Origin: Conyzicola nivalis_A
GTDB lineage: Bacteria > Actinomycetota > Actinomycetes > Actinomycetales > Microbacteriaceae
Direction: 5' to 3'
Assembly (NCBI RefSeq): GCF_040548875.1
Contig: NZ_JBEPSJ010000001.1
Location: forward strand, 806,001-870,000
Length of the DNA: 64,000 nt
In this document: positions 9,367-17,202 of the stretch, piece after piece
Layout: the number at the start of each line of letters is the position of its first letter
How positions within the stretch are numbered: position 1 is the stretch's first letter
Program-made: the position numbers and the translations under genes
The notes under the pieces: generated by a model
Seen by the model: only the letters and a program-made list of their open reading frames with translations
What the model was told of the DNA's origin: nothing
The model's database searches: none

Positions 9367-10809
9367 TCAGACCTTGTAGCCGCGTTGGCGCTGTACGAGT
9401 TTGAGAAGCATGGTGAAGGTCTGGATGGCCGTGATGACGCCCAGGATGGGCCATCCGATCCACAGGATCGTCGACTGCACCATGGAGTTGAGCTGGAACC
9501 ACGTGAAGACGAGCGCTGCGCCGCTGAGCACGAGGACGATGATCGGCACGAGATAGCCGTTGCCCGAGCCGCGCTCGGCCTTGGCCTGAGCCGCCCAGTT
9601 GTCGGTCTGCTTGCGGCTGAGGAACTTGGTCCAGGCGCGGAAGAAGTGGCCGAGGCGCACCCACATGTAGATCTCGGCCGGCGCGAGCGTGGCAGCGAAC
9701 AGGATGTCGCGGTAGTTGACCTTCTTCATCGCCACCGCCGTGCGGATGTTCAGGAGCGTCGCGATGACCGGGGGCACGAGCCAGATCGGGCTGAACACGA
9801 ACGCGTCGATCGAGAGCGACGCGATCAGCAGAACGATGAACATCAGCCGGGTGAACGCGTTGACGGCCATCGAGAGGTTCTCGAGCCAGCGCAGGCGCAG
9901 GTTCGGGTGCAGCGGCTGGCCCTTCGTGTCGCCGCGCTGGCCGGGCCACATCAGCTCGATGGCGCCGAAGTTCCATTTCACCTGCTGGGCGTCGAGTCCA
10001 CGCATGGTGGTCATGCCGCCGACGTCGGCGCGGGCCTGCGCGCTGATCTTGGTGAGGAAGCCCGCGCTCTTGATCTGCAGCGACAGCAGCGAGTCCTCCA
10101 CCTCGCTGTCCTTCACCCAGGGGCTCGACTGGTGGTTGTCCTTCATCGCCTGGCGGAGCGCCAGGGTCGAGAAGATCGAGAACTGGCCGCCGAGCACGGC
10201 CATGTTGCGGCCGCGGAGCATGTTCTGCATGTTGAAGGCGGCGAACTGTGCGCGCTGACCGGCGATGAGGAACGGCGCGATCGGGCCCGTGAACGGGCTG
10301 TCGTCGATGCTGAAGATCGCGGAGATGCCACCGATCCTGGTGTCGGAGGAGATCTCTGCCTCGAGGTGCCGCACCGCATCGGGGTCGGCGGTCGTGTCGC
10401 CGTCGACGCCGAGGAGGAAGTCGCAGGCCTCGACGAGGGTGTAGCCGTAGTTGAGGGCACCGACCTTCTTGTCTTTGTTGGTGCCGATGTCGTGCACGTA
10501 GACCTCGGTGAACTGCTCCTCGCCGTCGATCTCGCGGAAGTGCGGTCCGGCGTAGCGGCTCGCGATCTCGACCGTCTTGTCGGTCGTGTTGTTGGCGATC
10601 ACGTGGATCACGTCGGGAAGGCGCGTCTGCGCGAGCAGCGATTCGAGGACGGCCGCGATGGAGTCCTCCTCGTTGTACGCGGGGATGACGCAGCCGATGG
10701 TCGGACGGTGCACGGCCATCGACTCGACGGAGGAGGCGAACCCGACGGCGTCGATGCCGAAGTCGTAGCCGTCGCGCTCGGTCGGCCCGTCTGCGTGTGT
10801 CGTAGTCAC
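9367..10809 (-). CDS. Membrane glycosyltransferase family 2, processive beta-glycan synthase type
   Basis: The GTG at 10809 is preceded by GGGGAGA with good spacing and gives 480 residues; an upstream in-frame start (10878) lacks a site. The GT2 domain starts near residue 35 (GCVIPAYNEED), with DGD at 136-138 (nucleotide-sugar and metal), ED at 238-239 in the acceptor-base position and QQVKW at 275-279. The last matches the Q-Q/R-x-R-W product-channel motif of cellulose, hyaluronan and poly-GlcNAc synthases, with Lys for Arg. Four or so membrane helices follow (about 305-345, 400-425 and 435-475). There are no N-terminal helices and no PilZ domain. It probably polymerises and exports an exopolysaccharide; the sugar cannot be told from sequence. 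It lies beside a GH6 glucanase and regulatory genes. Confidence 0.85.
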   Translation of the reverse strand: MTTTHADGPTERDGYDFGIDAVGFASSVESMAVHRPTIGCVIPAYNEEDSIAAVLESLLAQTRLPDVIHVIANNTTDKTVEIASRYAGPHFREIDGEEQFTEVYVHDIGTNKDKKVGALNYGYTLVEACDFLLGVDGDTTADPDAVRHLEAEISSDTRIGGISAIFSIDDSPFTGPIAPFLIAGQRAQFAAFNMQNMLRGRNMAVLGGQFSIFSTLALRQAMKDNHQSSPWVKDSEVEDSLLSLQIKSAGFLTKISAQARADVGGMTTMRGLDAQQVKWNFGAIELMWPGQRGDTKGQPLHPNLRLRWLENLSMAVNAFTRLMFIVLLIASLSIDAFVFSPIWLVPPVIATLLNIRTAVAMKKVNYRDILFAATLAPAEIYMWVRLGHFFRAWTKFLSRKQTDNWAAQAKAERGSGNGYLVPIIVLVLSGAALVFTWFQLNSMVQSTILWIGWPILGVITAIQTFTMLLKLVQRQRGYKV

Positions 10810-10891
10810 TGCTGTTCTCCCCTGCCGGCCGGGCGGCCGCTGACCTGGTGTGTCGTTGTCGTGGGAGATCTGCCCCACATCGACTAGTAAT

Positions 10892-10902
10892 GTCAGTCTG
10901 AC
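10892..10902. promoter_or_regulatory. Palindrome GTCAGTCTGAC in the divergent glycosyltransferase/lipoprotein region
   Basis: Perfect 5-bp arms flank a central T. It lies 83 bases before the glycosyltransferase start and 110 bases before the lipoprotein start, next to a -10-like TAATGT at 10888-10893. It could be an operator for divergent control; no regulator can be named. Confidence 0.25.
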
Positions 10903-11011
10903 GGAGCGTGATCAGGTTTCACTCCTGGGTGCACGCAGCATCCGCCAAGGATTTGCTCAAGATCGACCAGCTCGAGAAAGCGCGAGCACGGCTGATGACA
11001 GGAGAACGACT

Positions 11012-11620
11012 ATGAAGAACGCCTCGATGGCCAGGTTCAGGATCGCCGCGACGGCGGGCGTGGCTCTCGTCAGCGCCCTCGCCCTCTCGGGCTGCGGTGC
11101 GGCGCCCTTCCTCGGTGACCCGTCTGCGACGCCGGCACCTACGTCGGGCGCGATCACGAGCGTCGAGAACGACCTGGCGACCGGATCGGTCACCCGCGAC
11201 CTCACCGCGGGCAACATCGGTGTGGCCGTGAACTACTGGTCGGACCTGCCCATGGACGAGTGGACCTCCGGAGCGAACAAGCCCCTCAACCTCTCGCTCA
11301 GCGCGACACTGGCCAACGACGAGGGGCAACGCGTCTACCTGTCCCAGGTCTCCGTCGTGGCCGCGGTGACCGGGCCGGAGGGCACTCTGGCATCTCCCGA
11401 TTCTCTCGTCGACCAGGCGAGCGTCGCGCCCGGGTACCAGGTGAAGGCCCCCTACAGCTACAGCCAGAGCTTCGTCCTGCCCGCGCTCGACCCGGCGGCC
11501 ACGTCCATCTCGCTCGCGATCACCTACGAGCTGCTGCTGCAGACGACGCCCACATCGGCCGAGTTCGCCAAACAGACGGCCACCGACCTGCTGACGATCG
11601 CCATCGCGCCCGCCGAGTAG
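11012..11620 (+). CDS. Secreted lipoprotein of unknown function
   Basis: The ATG at 11012 follows GGAGAA and gives 202 residues. The N-terminus has a basic start, a hydrophobic core (TAGVALVSALALSG) and the lipobox LSGC, so Cys near residue 26 should be lipid-modified and the protein anchored outside the membrane. The mature part is Ser/Thr/Ala-rich with beta-type hydrophobic alternation and has no motif I recognise. It is divergent from the glycosyltransferase gene and converges on the degenerate GGDEF gene, with a hairpin across its stop codon. A role in the neighbouring glycan locus is possible but rests on position only. Confidence 0.8.
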   Translation: MKNASMARFRIAATAGVALVSALALSGCGAAPFLGDPSATPAPTSGAITSVENDLATGSVTRDLTAGNIGVAVNYWSDLPMDEWTSGANKPLNLSLSATLANDEGQRVYLSQVSVVAAVTGPEGTLASPDSLVDQASVAPGYQVKAPYSYSQSFVLPALDPAATSISLAITYELLLQTTPTSAEFAKQTATDLLTIAIAPAE

Positions 11621-11641
11621 CGCCCCTACGCAGAGGGCGCT
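11619..11641. terminator. Bidirectional hairpin between the convergent lipoprotein and GGDEF-like genes
   Basis: AGCGCCC and GGGCGCT form a perfect 7-bp stem with a 9-base loop. The stem overlaps the lipoprotein stop and ends four bases before the stop of the opposite gene. Confidence 0.5.
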
Positions 11642-11644
11642 GCG

Positions 11645-12793
11645 CTAGCCGACGCGCGCCCGCGGCTCTCCCGTGTCGAGATCGTCGCGCACCCGGGCGA
11701 CAGCGGCTCGGATGAGGTCGGCGTAGTCGTAGCCGGAGTCGCCCGTGCTCGCCACGCCGAAGTTCGCGATGGCGCGAACCCCCTCGATCTCGTCGATCGG
11801 GTTCTCGGCCAGGGCGGTCATCACGCGTTCCGCGATCGCGCGGTCGCGACCCACGGAGGGCGTGGGGGTCAGCACGGCGAACCGGCGCGGCGACAGGCGA
11901 CCGACGAGGCTCGTCGTCGGCACGTTGTCGCGTGTGACCCAGCCCACGGTCTGGATGGCCCGGTCTCCGAACTCCGAACCCAGCGCCACGTTCATCTGGT
12001 CGAGGTTCTCGACGTCGAACACGGCGAGGGTGAGCGCCTCGTCCGAGCGGTGCGCCCGTCGTAGCCAGTCTCCGGCCTGCTGCTCGAAGACACGGTGAGA
12101 GGAGACACCGGCCATCGAGTCGCGGTCGCTGGACTTCTCGCGCCGCTGGTCGGGGCTCCGCTCGCTCTGCAGCACGGAGAAGGAGATCGAGGCGAGGGTG
12201 AGGAACCCGATGTTGAGCAGCGTGGTATTGACCGTGCCGAAGTAGACGAGGAACTCGTCGCTCGACTCGCCGAAACCGAGGAATGCCACGGCGCGGGCGA
12301 GATAGAACGCCGAGACCGCGGTGAAGACAACGGTGAGGATGCGGGCGTTGATGCGGGGCCTGAGCGCGCCCTGCAGGGTGGTGATAGCCGCGGCCGCCGC
12401 GAGCACCGCGATGGCGACGAACATCTCGGCGGCACCGGCCCAGCCGCCGCCGTCCGGGCCACGCACCACGACGGCAAACAGGACGACGGCGGCCACGATG
12501 CCGACGAGCCAGAGCCACGAACGGAGACCGTTGTAGACGCGGCATCCGGCCCACATCGCCCCGACCGCGAAGGTGAGTGCCGAGTTGCCGACGCCGGTCG
12601 CCCACCACAGGTCGGGGCTGTAGCCCCACACCGCGTAGGCGATGGTGGCGAGCATGCCGGAGATGAATCCGAGCCCCCAGAGCCGCGCGACCCGGTCGTC
12701 GCGGCGGAGGATCGAGCTGATCACGAAGGAGGCGCCGGCCGCCGTCACGACGAGCCCGCTCGCGTAGAGCAGGGTCAGGGTGTCGAGGCTCAT
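11645..12793 (-). CDS. Multi-pass membrane protein with a degenerate GGDEF domain
   Basis: The 382-residue protein has about six membrane helices in residues 5-205 and a cytoplasmic domain from about 230. That domain follows the GGDEF fold: AVFDVENLDQMNVALGSEFGDRAI (258-280) corresponds to the usual D-D-FK-IND-GH-GD region. The signature itself is replaced by SPRRF at 301-305 after GRL. The catalytic Glu/Asp and the Gly pair are gone, so diguanylate cyclase activity is unlikely; it may sense a nucleotide or bind a partner. The start overlaps the stop of the upstream histidine kinase gene by four bases (ATGA), so the two are co-translated and probably work together. Confidence 0.78.
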   Translation of the reverse strand: MSLDTLTLLYASGLVVTAAGASFVISSILRRDDRVARLWGLGFISGMLATIAYAVWGYSPDLWWATGVGNSALTFAVGAMWAGCRVYNGLRSWLWLVGIVAAVVLFAVVVRGPDGGGWAGAAEMFVAIAVLAAAAAITTLQGALRPRINARILTVVFTAVSAFYLARAVAFLGFGESSDEFLVYFGTVNTTLLNIGFLTLASISFSVLQSERSPDQRREKSSDRDSMAGVSSHRVFEQQAGDWLRRAHRSDEALTLAVFDVENLDQMNVALGSEFGDRAIQTVGWVTRDNVPTTSLVGRLSPRRFAVLTPTPSVGRDRAIAERVMTALAENPIDEIEGVRAIANFGVASTGDSGYDYADLIRAAVARVRDDLDTGEPRARVG

Positions 12794-14433
12794 GCGGTGT
12801 CCTTAGCGGTGGCCGGGATGAGGAGCGTGAAGGTGCTTCCGACGCCGACCTCGCTGCGCACGGTGAGTTTTCCGCCGTGCAGCTTGGCGATGTCGCGGCT
12901 GATGTTGAGCCCGAGGCCGGTTCCGACGATCGCCGACGTGCGTGCGGCGCCGGCGCGGAAGAACCGGTCGAAGAGGTGGGCCTGGTCGTCGGCCGAGACG
13001 CCGACACCGGTGTCTGTGACGTCGACGCGGATGCTGCCTTCCGTGGCCTCCACGGAGACGGTGATCGTGCCGCCCGTGCGGTTGTACTTCACGGCATTGG
13101 TCAGCAGATTGTCGATAACCTGCCGGATACGCAGCGGGTCAGCGACCGTGACCGCGGGCCGGTCGACGACCGCGGTCATCGTGATCTCGCGATGACCGGC
13201 GGCGATCTGGGCGGAGTCGATGGACTGTCGTGCGATCTCGGCGATGTCGCACTCCGCCATCGCGAGCGTGAGCGTGCCGTCCTTATCGCTCGCGGTCTGC
13301 AGCAGGTCGGTGACGAGAGACAGCATGCGCTCGGAGTTGCGGGCCGCGATCTCGAGCATGCGGCGGGTCTCGTCGGTCAGCTCGGGCGAGTCGACGGCGA
13401 GTTCGAGGAAACCGATGATCGACGTCAGCGGTGTGCGCAGCTCGTGGCTGACAGACGCGGCGAGGTTCTCGCGTGCCCTGATTGCCTCGAGCTCGGTGGT
13501 GATGTCGCGGACGACGACGACGCCTCCGTCTGGTTCGCCGTCCGCGCGGGAGATCTGACGGGCCGTGGCGGAGTATGCGGCGCGCACGTCGCCGGGGGCG
13601 CCGACCCAGAACACCGCGTTCTCGAACTCCTCGCCGGCGAGGGCCCGCGCGTACGGGCGGTCGGCCTCGTCGAAGACCGTCGTGCCGTCCGGCCGGTAGA
13701 TGGTCGGGTGGATGACCGCCGAGCGCGGAGCGCCGAACTCGCGCAGCGAATGCTCGTGTGCGTTGTTGCGCAGCGTGGCAGCTCCGTCGCGGTCGAACGC
13801 GAGCACGCCGAACTCGACCGCGTTGATCACCTCGTCGAGGATGCGTTCCTGGTCGCGCGCCCGCACGAGCGCCGATTCGACGAGGGCGGACTGCTGACGC
13901 AGCAGGTCGCGTTGGCTCTGGCTGCGACGGCTGGTGGCGTAGGTGGTGGTTGCGATGAACACCAGAGTCATCGGCAGCAGCACATGCGTGCCGAAGTCGA
14001 ACGAAAAGACTCCGGAGTCGGCCGCGCCGGCCAGCCAGAGCAGGGCCGTCGAAAGGGTCACGGCGCCGATCGCGCCGGCGAGACGGAAGTTGCGCGCCAT
14101 CCAGATCACGGGCAGCACCAGGAACAGGCCGGCGCCGAGTTCGGGCTCGGCCTCCCTCATCCCGACGATGGCGAAGATGTCGAGGATGGGCAGCAGCACG
14201 GCCCACCGCTTGCTGCGCCTGTTCCAGTTCACGGTCAGCGCGACGCCCGTCAGCACGAAGACGATCAGCAGCGACCCGAAGAACAGCGGTTCCTGGAAGG
14301 CGCTCGCCTGCACGGCGAAGACGACGACGGCGAACGCGAGCAGAGCCGCCGAGATCAGCAGCTGGCTGTTGGTGATCGAGCGCGCGATCCTGGTGGCCTG
14401 GGCCGAACCCCGAGTACTAGTGTTGCGGTCCAT
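12790..14433 (-). CDS. Membrane sensor histidine kinase with PAS domain
   Basis: The 547-residue protein has five or six membrane helices in residues 28-165. A coiled-coil and PAS-like segment follows (about 195-300, beginning ILDEVINAVEFGVLAFDRDG), then a HisKA domain with SHELRTPLTSI (phospho-His near 330). The HATPase domain carries the N box DNLLTNAVKYN, G1 DTGVGVS, F box FDRFFRAG and G2 GTGLGLNIS. It should autophosphorylate and pass the phosphate to a response regulator. None is adjacent, and the nearest is at 8322. TAGTCT (complement of 14441-14446) lies seven bases before the ATG with no Shine-Dalgarno sequence, so the mRNA is probably leaderless. The degenerate GGDEF gene is coupled behind it. 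Confidence 0.92.
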   Translation of the reverse strand: MDRNTSTRGSAQATRIARSITNSQLLISAALLAFAVVVFAVQASAFQEPLFFGSLLIVFVLTGVALTVNWNRRSKRWAVLLPILDIFAIVGMREAEPELGAGLFLVLPVIWMARNFRLAGAIGAVTLSTALLWLAGAADSGVFSFDFGTHVLLPMTLVFIATTTYATSRRSQSQRDLLRQQSALVESALVRARDQERILDEVINAVEFGVLAFDRDGAATLRNNAHEHSLREFGAPRSAVIHPTIYRPDGTTVFDEADRPYARALAGEEFENAVFWVGAPGDVRAAYSATARQISRADGEPDGGVVVVRDITTELEAIRARENLAASVSHELRTPLTSIIGFLELAVDSPELTDETRRMLEIAARNSERMLSLVTDLLQTASDKDGTLTLAMAECDIAEIARQSIDSAQIAAGHREITMTAVVDRPAVTVADPLRIRQVIDNLLTNAVKYNRTGGTITVSVEATEGSIRVDVTDTGVGVSADDQAHLFDRFFRAGAARTSAIVGTGLGLNISRDIAKLHGGKLTVRSEVGVGSTFTLLIPATAKDTA

Positions 14434-14460
14434 AAAAAAGAGACTACGTCACTAGCTGCT

Positions 14461-14482
14461 CGGCCCTCCTCAAGGGAGGCCG
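14461..14482 (-). terminator. Hairpin after sufT, end of the suf operon
   Basis: CGGCCCTCC and GGGAGGCCG pair at eight of nine positions (one a wobble) around a 4-base loop. It starts three bases after the sufT stop on the minus strand. No long T-run follows directly. Confidence 0.5.
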
Positions 14483-14484
14483 TG

Positions 14485-14814
14485 TCACATGGCGAATCCG
14501 AGCGCCCGCATCATGTCGCGTCCGTCGTCGGTGATCTTCTCCGGCCCCCACGGCGGCATCCACACCCAGTTGATGCGGAACGCGTCGACGACGTTGTCGA
14601 GCGCCTGCGCGGTCTGCTCCTCGAGCACGTCGGTGAGCGGGCAGCCGGCACTCGTCAGCGTCATGCTGATGATGAGGGCGTTGTTCTCGTCGTCCCAGGT
14701 CAGATCGTAGATCAGACCGAGGTCGACGATGTTGACCCCGAGCTCGGGGTCCATGACGTCTTTCAACGCCTCTTCGACCTGGTCGAAGAGCGCGGGAGCG
14801 AGAGCGGTGGCCAT
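14485..14814 (-). CDS. sufT: Metal-sulfur cluster assembly factor, MIP18/DUF59 family
   Basis: The 109-residue protein matches the DUF59 family in length and sequence: VMDPELGVNIVDLGLIYDL near residue 20, MTLTSAGCPLTD with the conserved Cys near 58, and WMPPWGPEKIT. These proteins help mature iron-sulfur proteins. It starts four bases after the sufC stop and has no clear Shine-Dalgarno sequence. TAGCCT, overlapping the sufC stop, lies six bases before the ATG and could be an internal leaderless promoter. It is the last gene of the suf operon. Confidence 0.88.
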   Translation of the reverse strand: MATALAPALFDQVEEALKDVMDPELGVNIVDLGLIYDLTWDDENNALIISMTLTSAGCPLTDVLEEQTAQALDNVVDAFRINWVWMPPWGPEKITDDGRDMMRALGFAM

Positions 14815-14818
14815 GGAT

Positions 14819-15583
14819 CTAGGCTACGCCGGTGGTCGAGACATAGCGATCGTAGCCCTCGTCTTCGAGACGGTCGGCCAGTTCGGGGCCGCCCTCCTCT
14901 GCGACGCGTCCGTCGACGAAGACGTGCACGAAGTCGGGCTTGATGTAGCGGAGGATGCGCGTGTAGTGAGTGATCAGGAGCAGGCCGAGCCCGGTGTTCT
15001 CCTTGGCGCGGTTGACGCCCTCCGAGACGATCTTGAGCGCGTCGACGTCGAGGCCGGAGTCGGTCTCGTCGAGGATGGCGAAGCGGGGCTTCAGCAGCTC
15101 GAGCTGCAGGATCTCGTGGCGCTTCTTCTCGCCGCCGGAGAATCCCTCGTTGACGTTGCGCTCGGCGAACGTCTTGTCCATGCGCAGGCCGGTCATGGCC
15201 TCCTTGACCTCTTTGAGCCACGGGCGGAGCGCCGGGGCGTCTCCGTCGATAGCCGTCTTGGCGGTGCGGAGGAAGTTGGACACGGTGACGCCGGGGATCT
15301 CCACCGGGTACTGCATTGCGAGGAAGAGACCCGCGCGGGCGCGCTCGTCGACGCTCATCGTGAGCACCTCGACGCCGTCGAGAGTGACCGAACCGCCTTC
15401 GACGTGATACTTCGGGTGACCGGCGATCGTGTACGCGAGCGTCGACTTGCCCGAGCCGTTGGGGCCCATGATCGCGTGGATCTCGCCCTCGGCGATCGAC
15501 AGATCGACGCCCTTGAGGATTTCCTTCGTGCCCTGCTCGGTCTCGACGCTGACGCGGAGATCTTTGACTTCAAGTACTGACAT
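14819..15583 (-). CDS. sufC: Fe-S cluster assembly ATPase SufC
   Basis: The ATG at 15583 follows AGGAACG and gives 254 residues, the usual SufC length; the open frame extends further upstream but in poor sequence. Walker A is GPNGSGKST near residue 36, the signature FSGGEKKR, and Walker B/H-loop regions are ILDETDSGLDVDAL and ITHYTRIL. SufC powers the SufBCD scaffold on which iron-sulfur clusters are built in the cytoplasm. Its partners SufB and SufD are encoded upstream in the same operon, with a Rieske-type gene in between. Confidence 0.95.
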   Translation of the reverse strand: MSVLEVKDLRVSVETEQGTKEILKGVDLSIAEGEIHAIMGPNGSGKSTLAYTIAGHPKYHVEGGSVTLDGVEVLTMSVDERARAGLFLAMQYPVEIPGVTVSNFLRTAKTAIDGDAPALRPWLKEVKEAMTGLRMDKTFAERNVNEGFSGGEKKRHEILQLELLKPRFAILDETDSGLDVDALKIVSEGVNRAKENTGLGLLLITHYTRILRYIKPDFVHVFVDGRVAEEGGPELADRLEDEGYDRYVSTTGVA

Positions 15584-15593
15584 GTGTTCGTTC

Positions 15594-15938
15594 CTAAACG
15601 GCGACGGAGTCGCTGTGGTCGATCGGGGTGGTGTCGACGAAGATGTCGTCGTCGACAATGGAGACCGTGTAGACGGGGACCGGCTCGTATGCCGGGAGTG
15701 TGAGGGGCTTGCCCGTGGTCAGCTCGAACTTCGAGCCGTGCGCCCAGCACTCGAGGGTGTCGTCTTCGACGAAACCCTCGGAGAGCGAGATATCGCCATG
15801 GGTGCACGTGTCGCCGAGCGCGTGGACCGCGCCGGCCGAGTCCATCACCACGGCGATGGGCTTACCGTCGACGACCGCGCGCAGCGCGGTATTGGGGGTC
15901 AGCTCGGCGACGGTACAGACCTTGGATACGGGAGGCAC
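15594..15938 (-). CDS. Rieske-type [2Fe-2S] ferredoxin within the suf operon
   Basis: The 114-residue protein is a single Rieske domain with cluster ligands CTHGD (near residue 46) and CWAHGSKF (near 66). Length and sequence match the small ferredoxin subunits annotated with non-haem iron oxygenases, but no oxygenase is nearby. Its stop is ten bases before the sufC start and its start overlaps the sufD stop by one base, so it is a true operon member. It may supply electrons during cluster assembly or be a client protein. This placement is common in Micrococcales suf operons, and its role there is not settled to my knowledge. Confidence 0.88.
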   Translation of the reverse strand: MPPVSKVCTVAELTPNTALRAVVDGKPIAVVMDSAGAVHALGDTCTHGDISLSEGFVEDDTLECWAHGSKFELTTGKPLTLPAYEPVPVYTVSIVDDDIFVDTTPIDHSDSVAV

Positions 15939-17152
15939 TACTTCGCTCCCCCGCCCGTGCCGGCGGCGCTGCGGTTCAGCTCGTCGTCGATCGACGCCTG
16001 CAGACGTTGCTCGAGCTCGGGCTTGCCGATCTTCTGGATGATCTCGGTGAGGAAGCCGAGCACGACGAGACGACGCGCCTCCTGTTCCGTGATTCCGCGG
16101 GCCTGCAGGTAGAAGAGCTGCTCGTCGTCGAAACGGCCGGTAGCGCTCGCGTGACCGGCACCGAGGATCTCACCGGTCTCGATCTCGAGGTTCGGGATGG
16201 AGTCGGCACGGGTGCCCTCGCTCAGCACGAGGTTGCGGTTCTGCTCGTAGGAGTCGGTGCCGGCGGCGTTCGGGCCGATCAGCACGTCGCCCACCCAGAC
16301 CGTGTGCGCGCCCTCGCCCTGCAGCGCGCCCTTGTAGTTGACGCGGCCCTTGGTGTTCGCGCCCTCGTGGTGCATGTAGACGCGCTGTTCGAGGTGCTGG
16401 CCGGCGTCGGCGAAGTAGAGGCCGAACAGCTCGCCGTCCGCGCCCTCGCCAGCCAGGGCGACAGACGGGTTCACGCGCACGACCTTGCCGCCGAGCGTGA
16501 CGACGACGTGGCGGAATGTGGCGTCACGGCCGACGGTGACGAAGTGCGTCGCGAGGTGCAGCGCGTCGTCGGACCACTCCTGCACGGAGACGACGGTCAG
16601 GTGTGCGCCGTCTTCGACGACGATCTCGACGTTCTCGACGAGACGCGCGTCGCCCGTGTTCTGCAGGATGACGCGACCACGGCTGTGCCTGGTGCCGGTG
16701 ATGACGGTGTGGGCGCCGCGCGCGGTGGTGCCGAGCATCGAGCGCGACACGGTGATCTCGCTCGGCTCCTCGCCGGTCACCGTGATCGACATGGCCTTCT
16801 CGAAGGAGTTCCAGGCGTTCGCCGACGACTTCTCCTCGGCCTGGCCGGCGACGCCGATGCGGGCGTCGGTGCGGTCGATCCACTCGGCGTCCGCGCCCTC
16901 GGTCTGCGTCGCGAGGAACGCGTACGGCGAACCGTCGAGCTCGCCGTCGATGAGTTCGCGCACGAACGGCACGGGTGTGAGCTTCCACTCCGCCTCACGG
17001 CCGTCGACGGCCGGGTGCTCGCTCGGGTCGTTCGACTTGAAGCGTGCCGACCGGGTCTGCACGGGAACGTAGGCGCCCTCGGGGGCGTCCCAGCCGCCGT
17101 CGCTGTGCGCTTTCGCGCCGTGCTGGTTGGTTTCGGGTGTGACGACGGTCAT
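15938..17152 (-). CDS. sufD: Fe-S cluster assembly protein SufD
   Basis: The 404-residue protein has the SufBD beta-helix core: RGAHTVITGTRHSRGRVILQ, NVEIVVEDGAHLTVVSVQEW, HHEGANTKGRVNYKGAL, and the C-terminal stretch SIPNLEIETGEILGAGHASATGRFDDEQLFYLQARGI with conserved His and Asp. SufD forms the SufBC2D complex and helps bring iron into the cluster. AAAGGA precedes the ATG. It lies 50 bases behind sufB and is followed by the Rieske gene with a one-base overlap. Confidence 0.95.
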   Translation of the reverse strand: MTVVTPETNQHGAKAHSDGGWDAPEGAYVPVQTRSARFKSNDPSEHPAVDGREAEWKLTPVPFVRELIDGELDGSPYAFLATQTEGADAEWIDRTDARIGVAGQAEEKSSANAWNSFEKAMSITVTGEEPSEITVSRSMLGTTARGAHTVITGTRHSRGRVILQNTGDARLVENVEIVVEDGAHLTVVSVQEWSDDALHLATHFVTVGRDATFRHVVVTLGGKVVRVNPSVALAGEGADGELFGLYFADAGQHLEQRVYMHHEGANTKGRVNYKGALQGEGAHTVWVGDVLIGPNAAGTDSYEQNRNLVLSEGTRADSIPNLEIETGEILGAGHASATGRFDDEQLFYLQARGITEQEARRLVVLGFLTEIIQKIGKPELEQRLQASIDDELNRSAAGTGGGAK

Positions 17153-17202
17153 TTAGCCGACAAGTCCTTTCAGTGCACGAACGTTCGACGAGTGGAGGAG
17201 GG

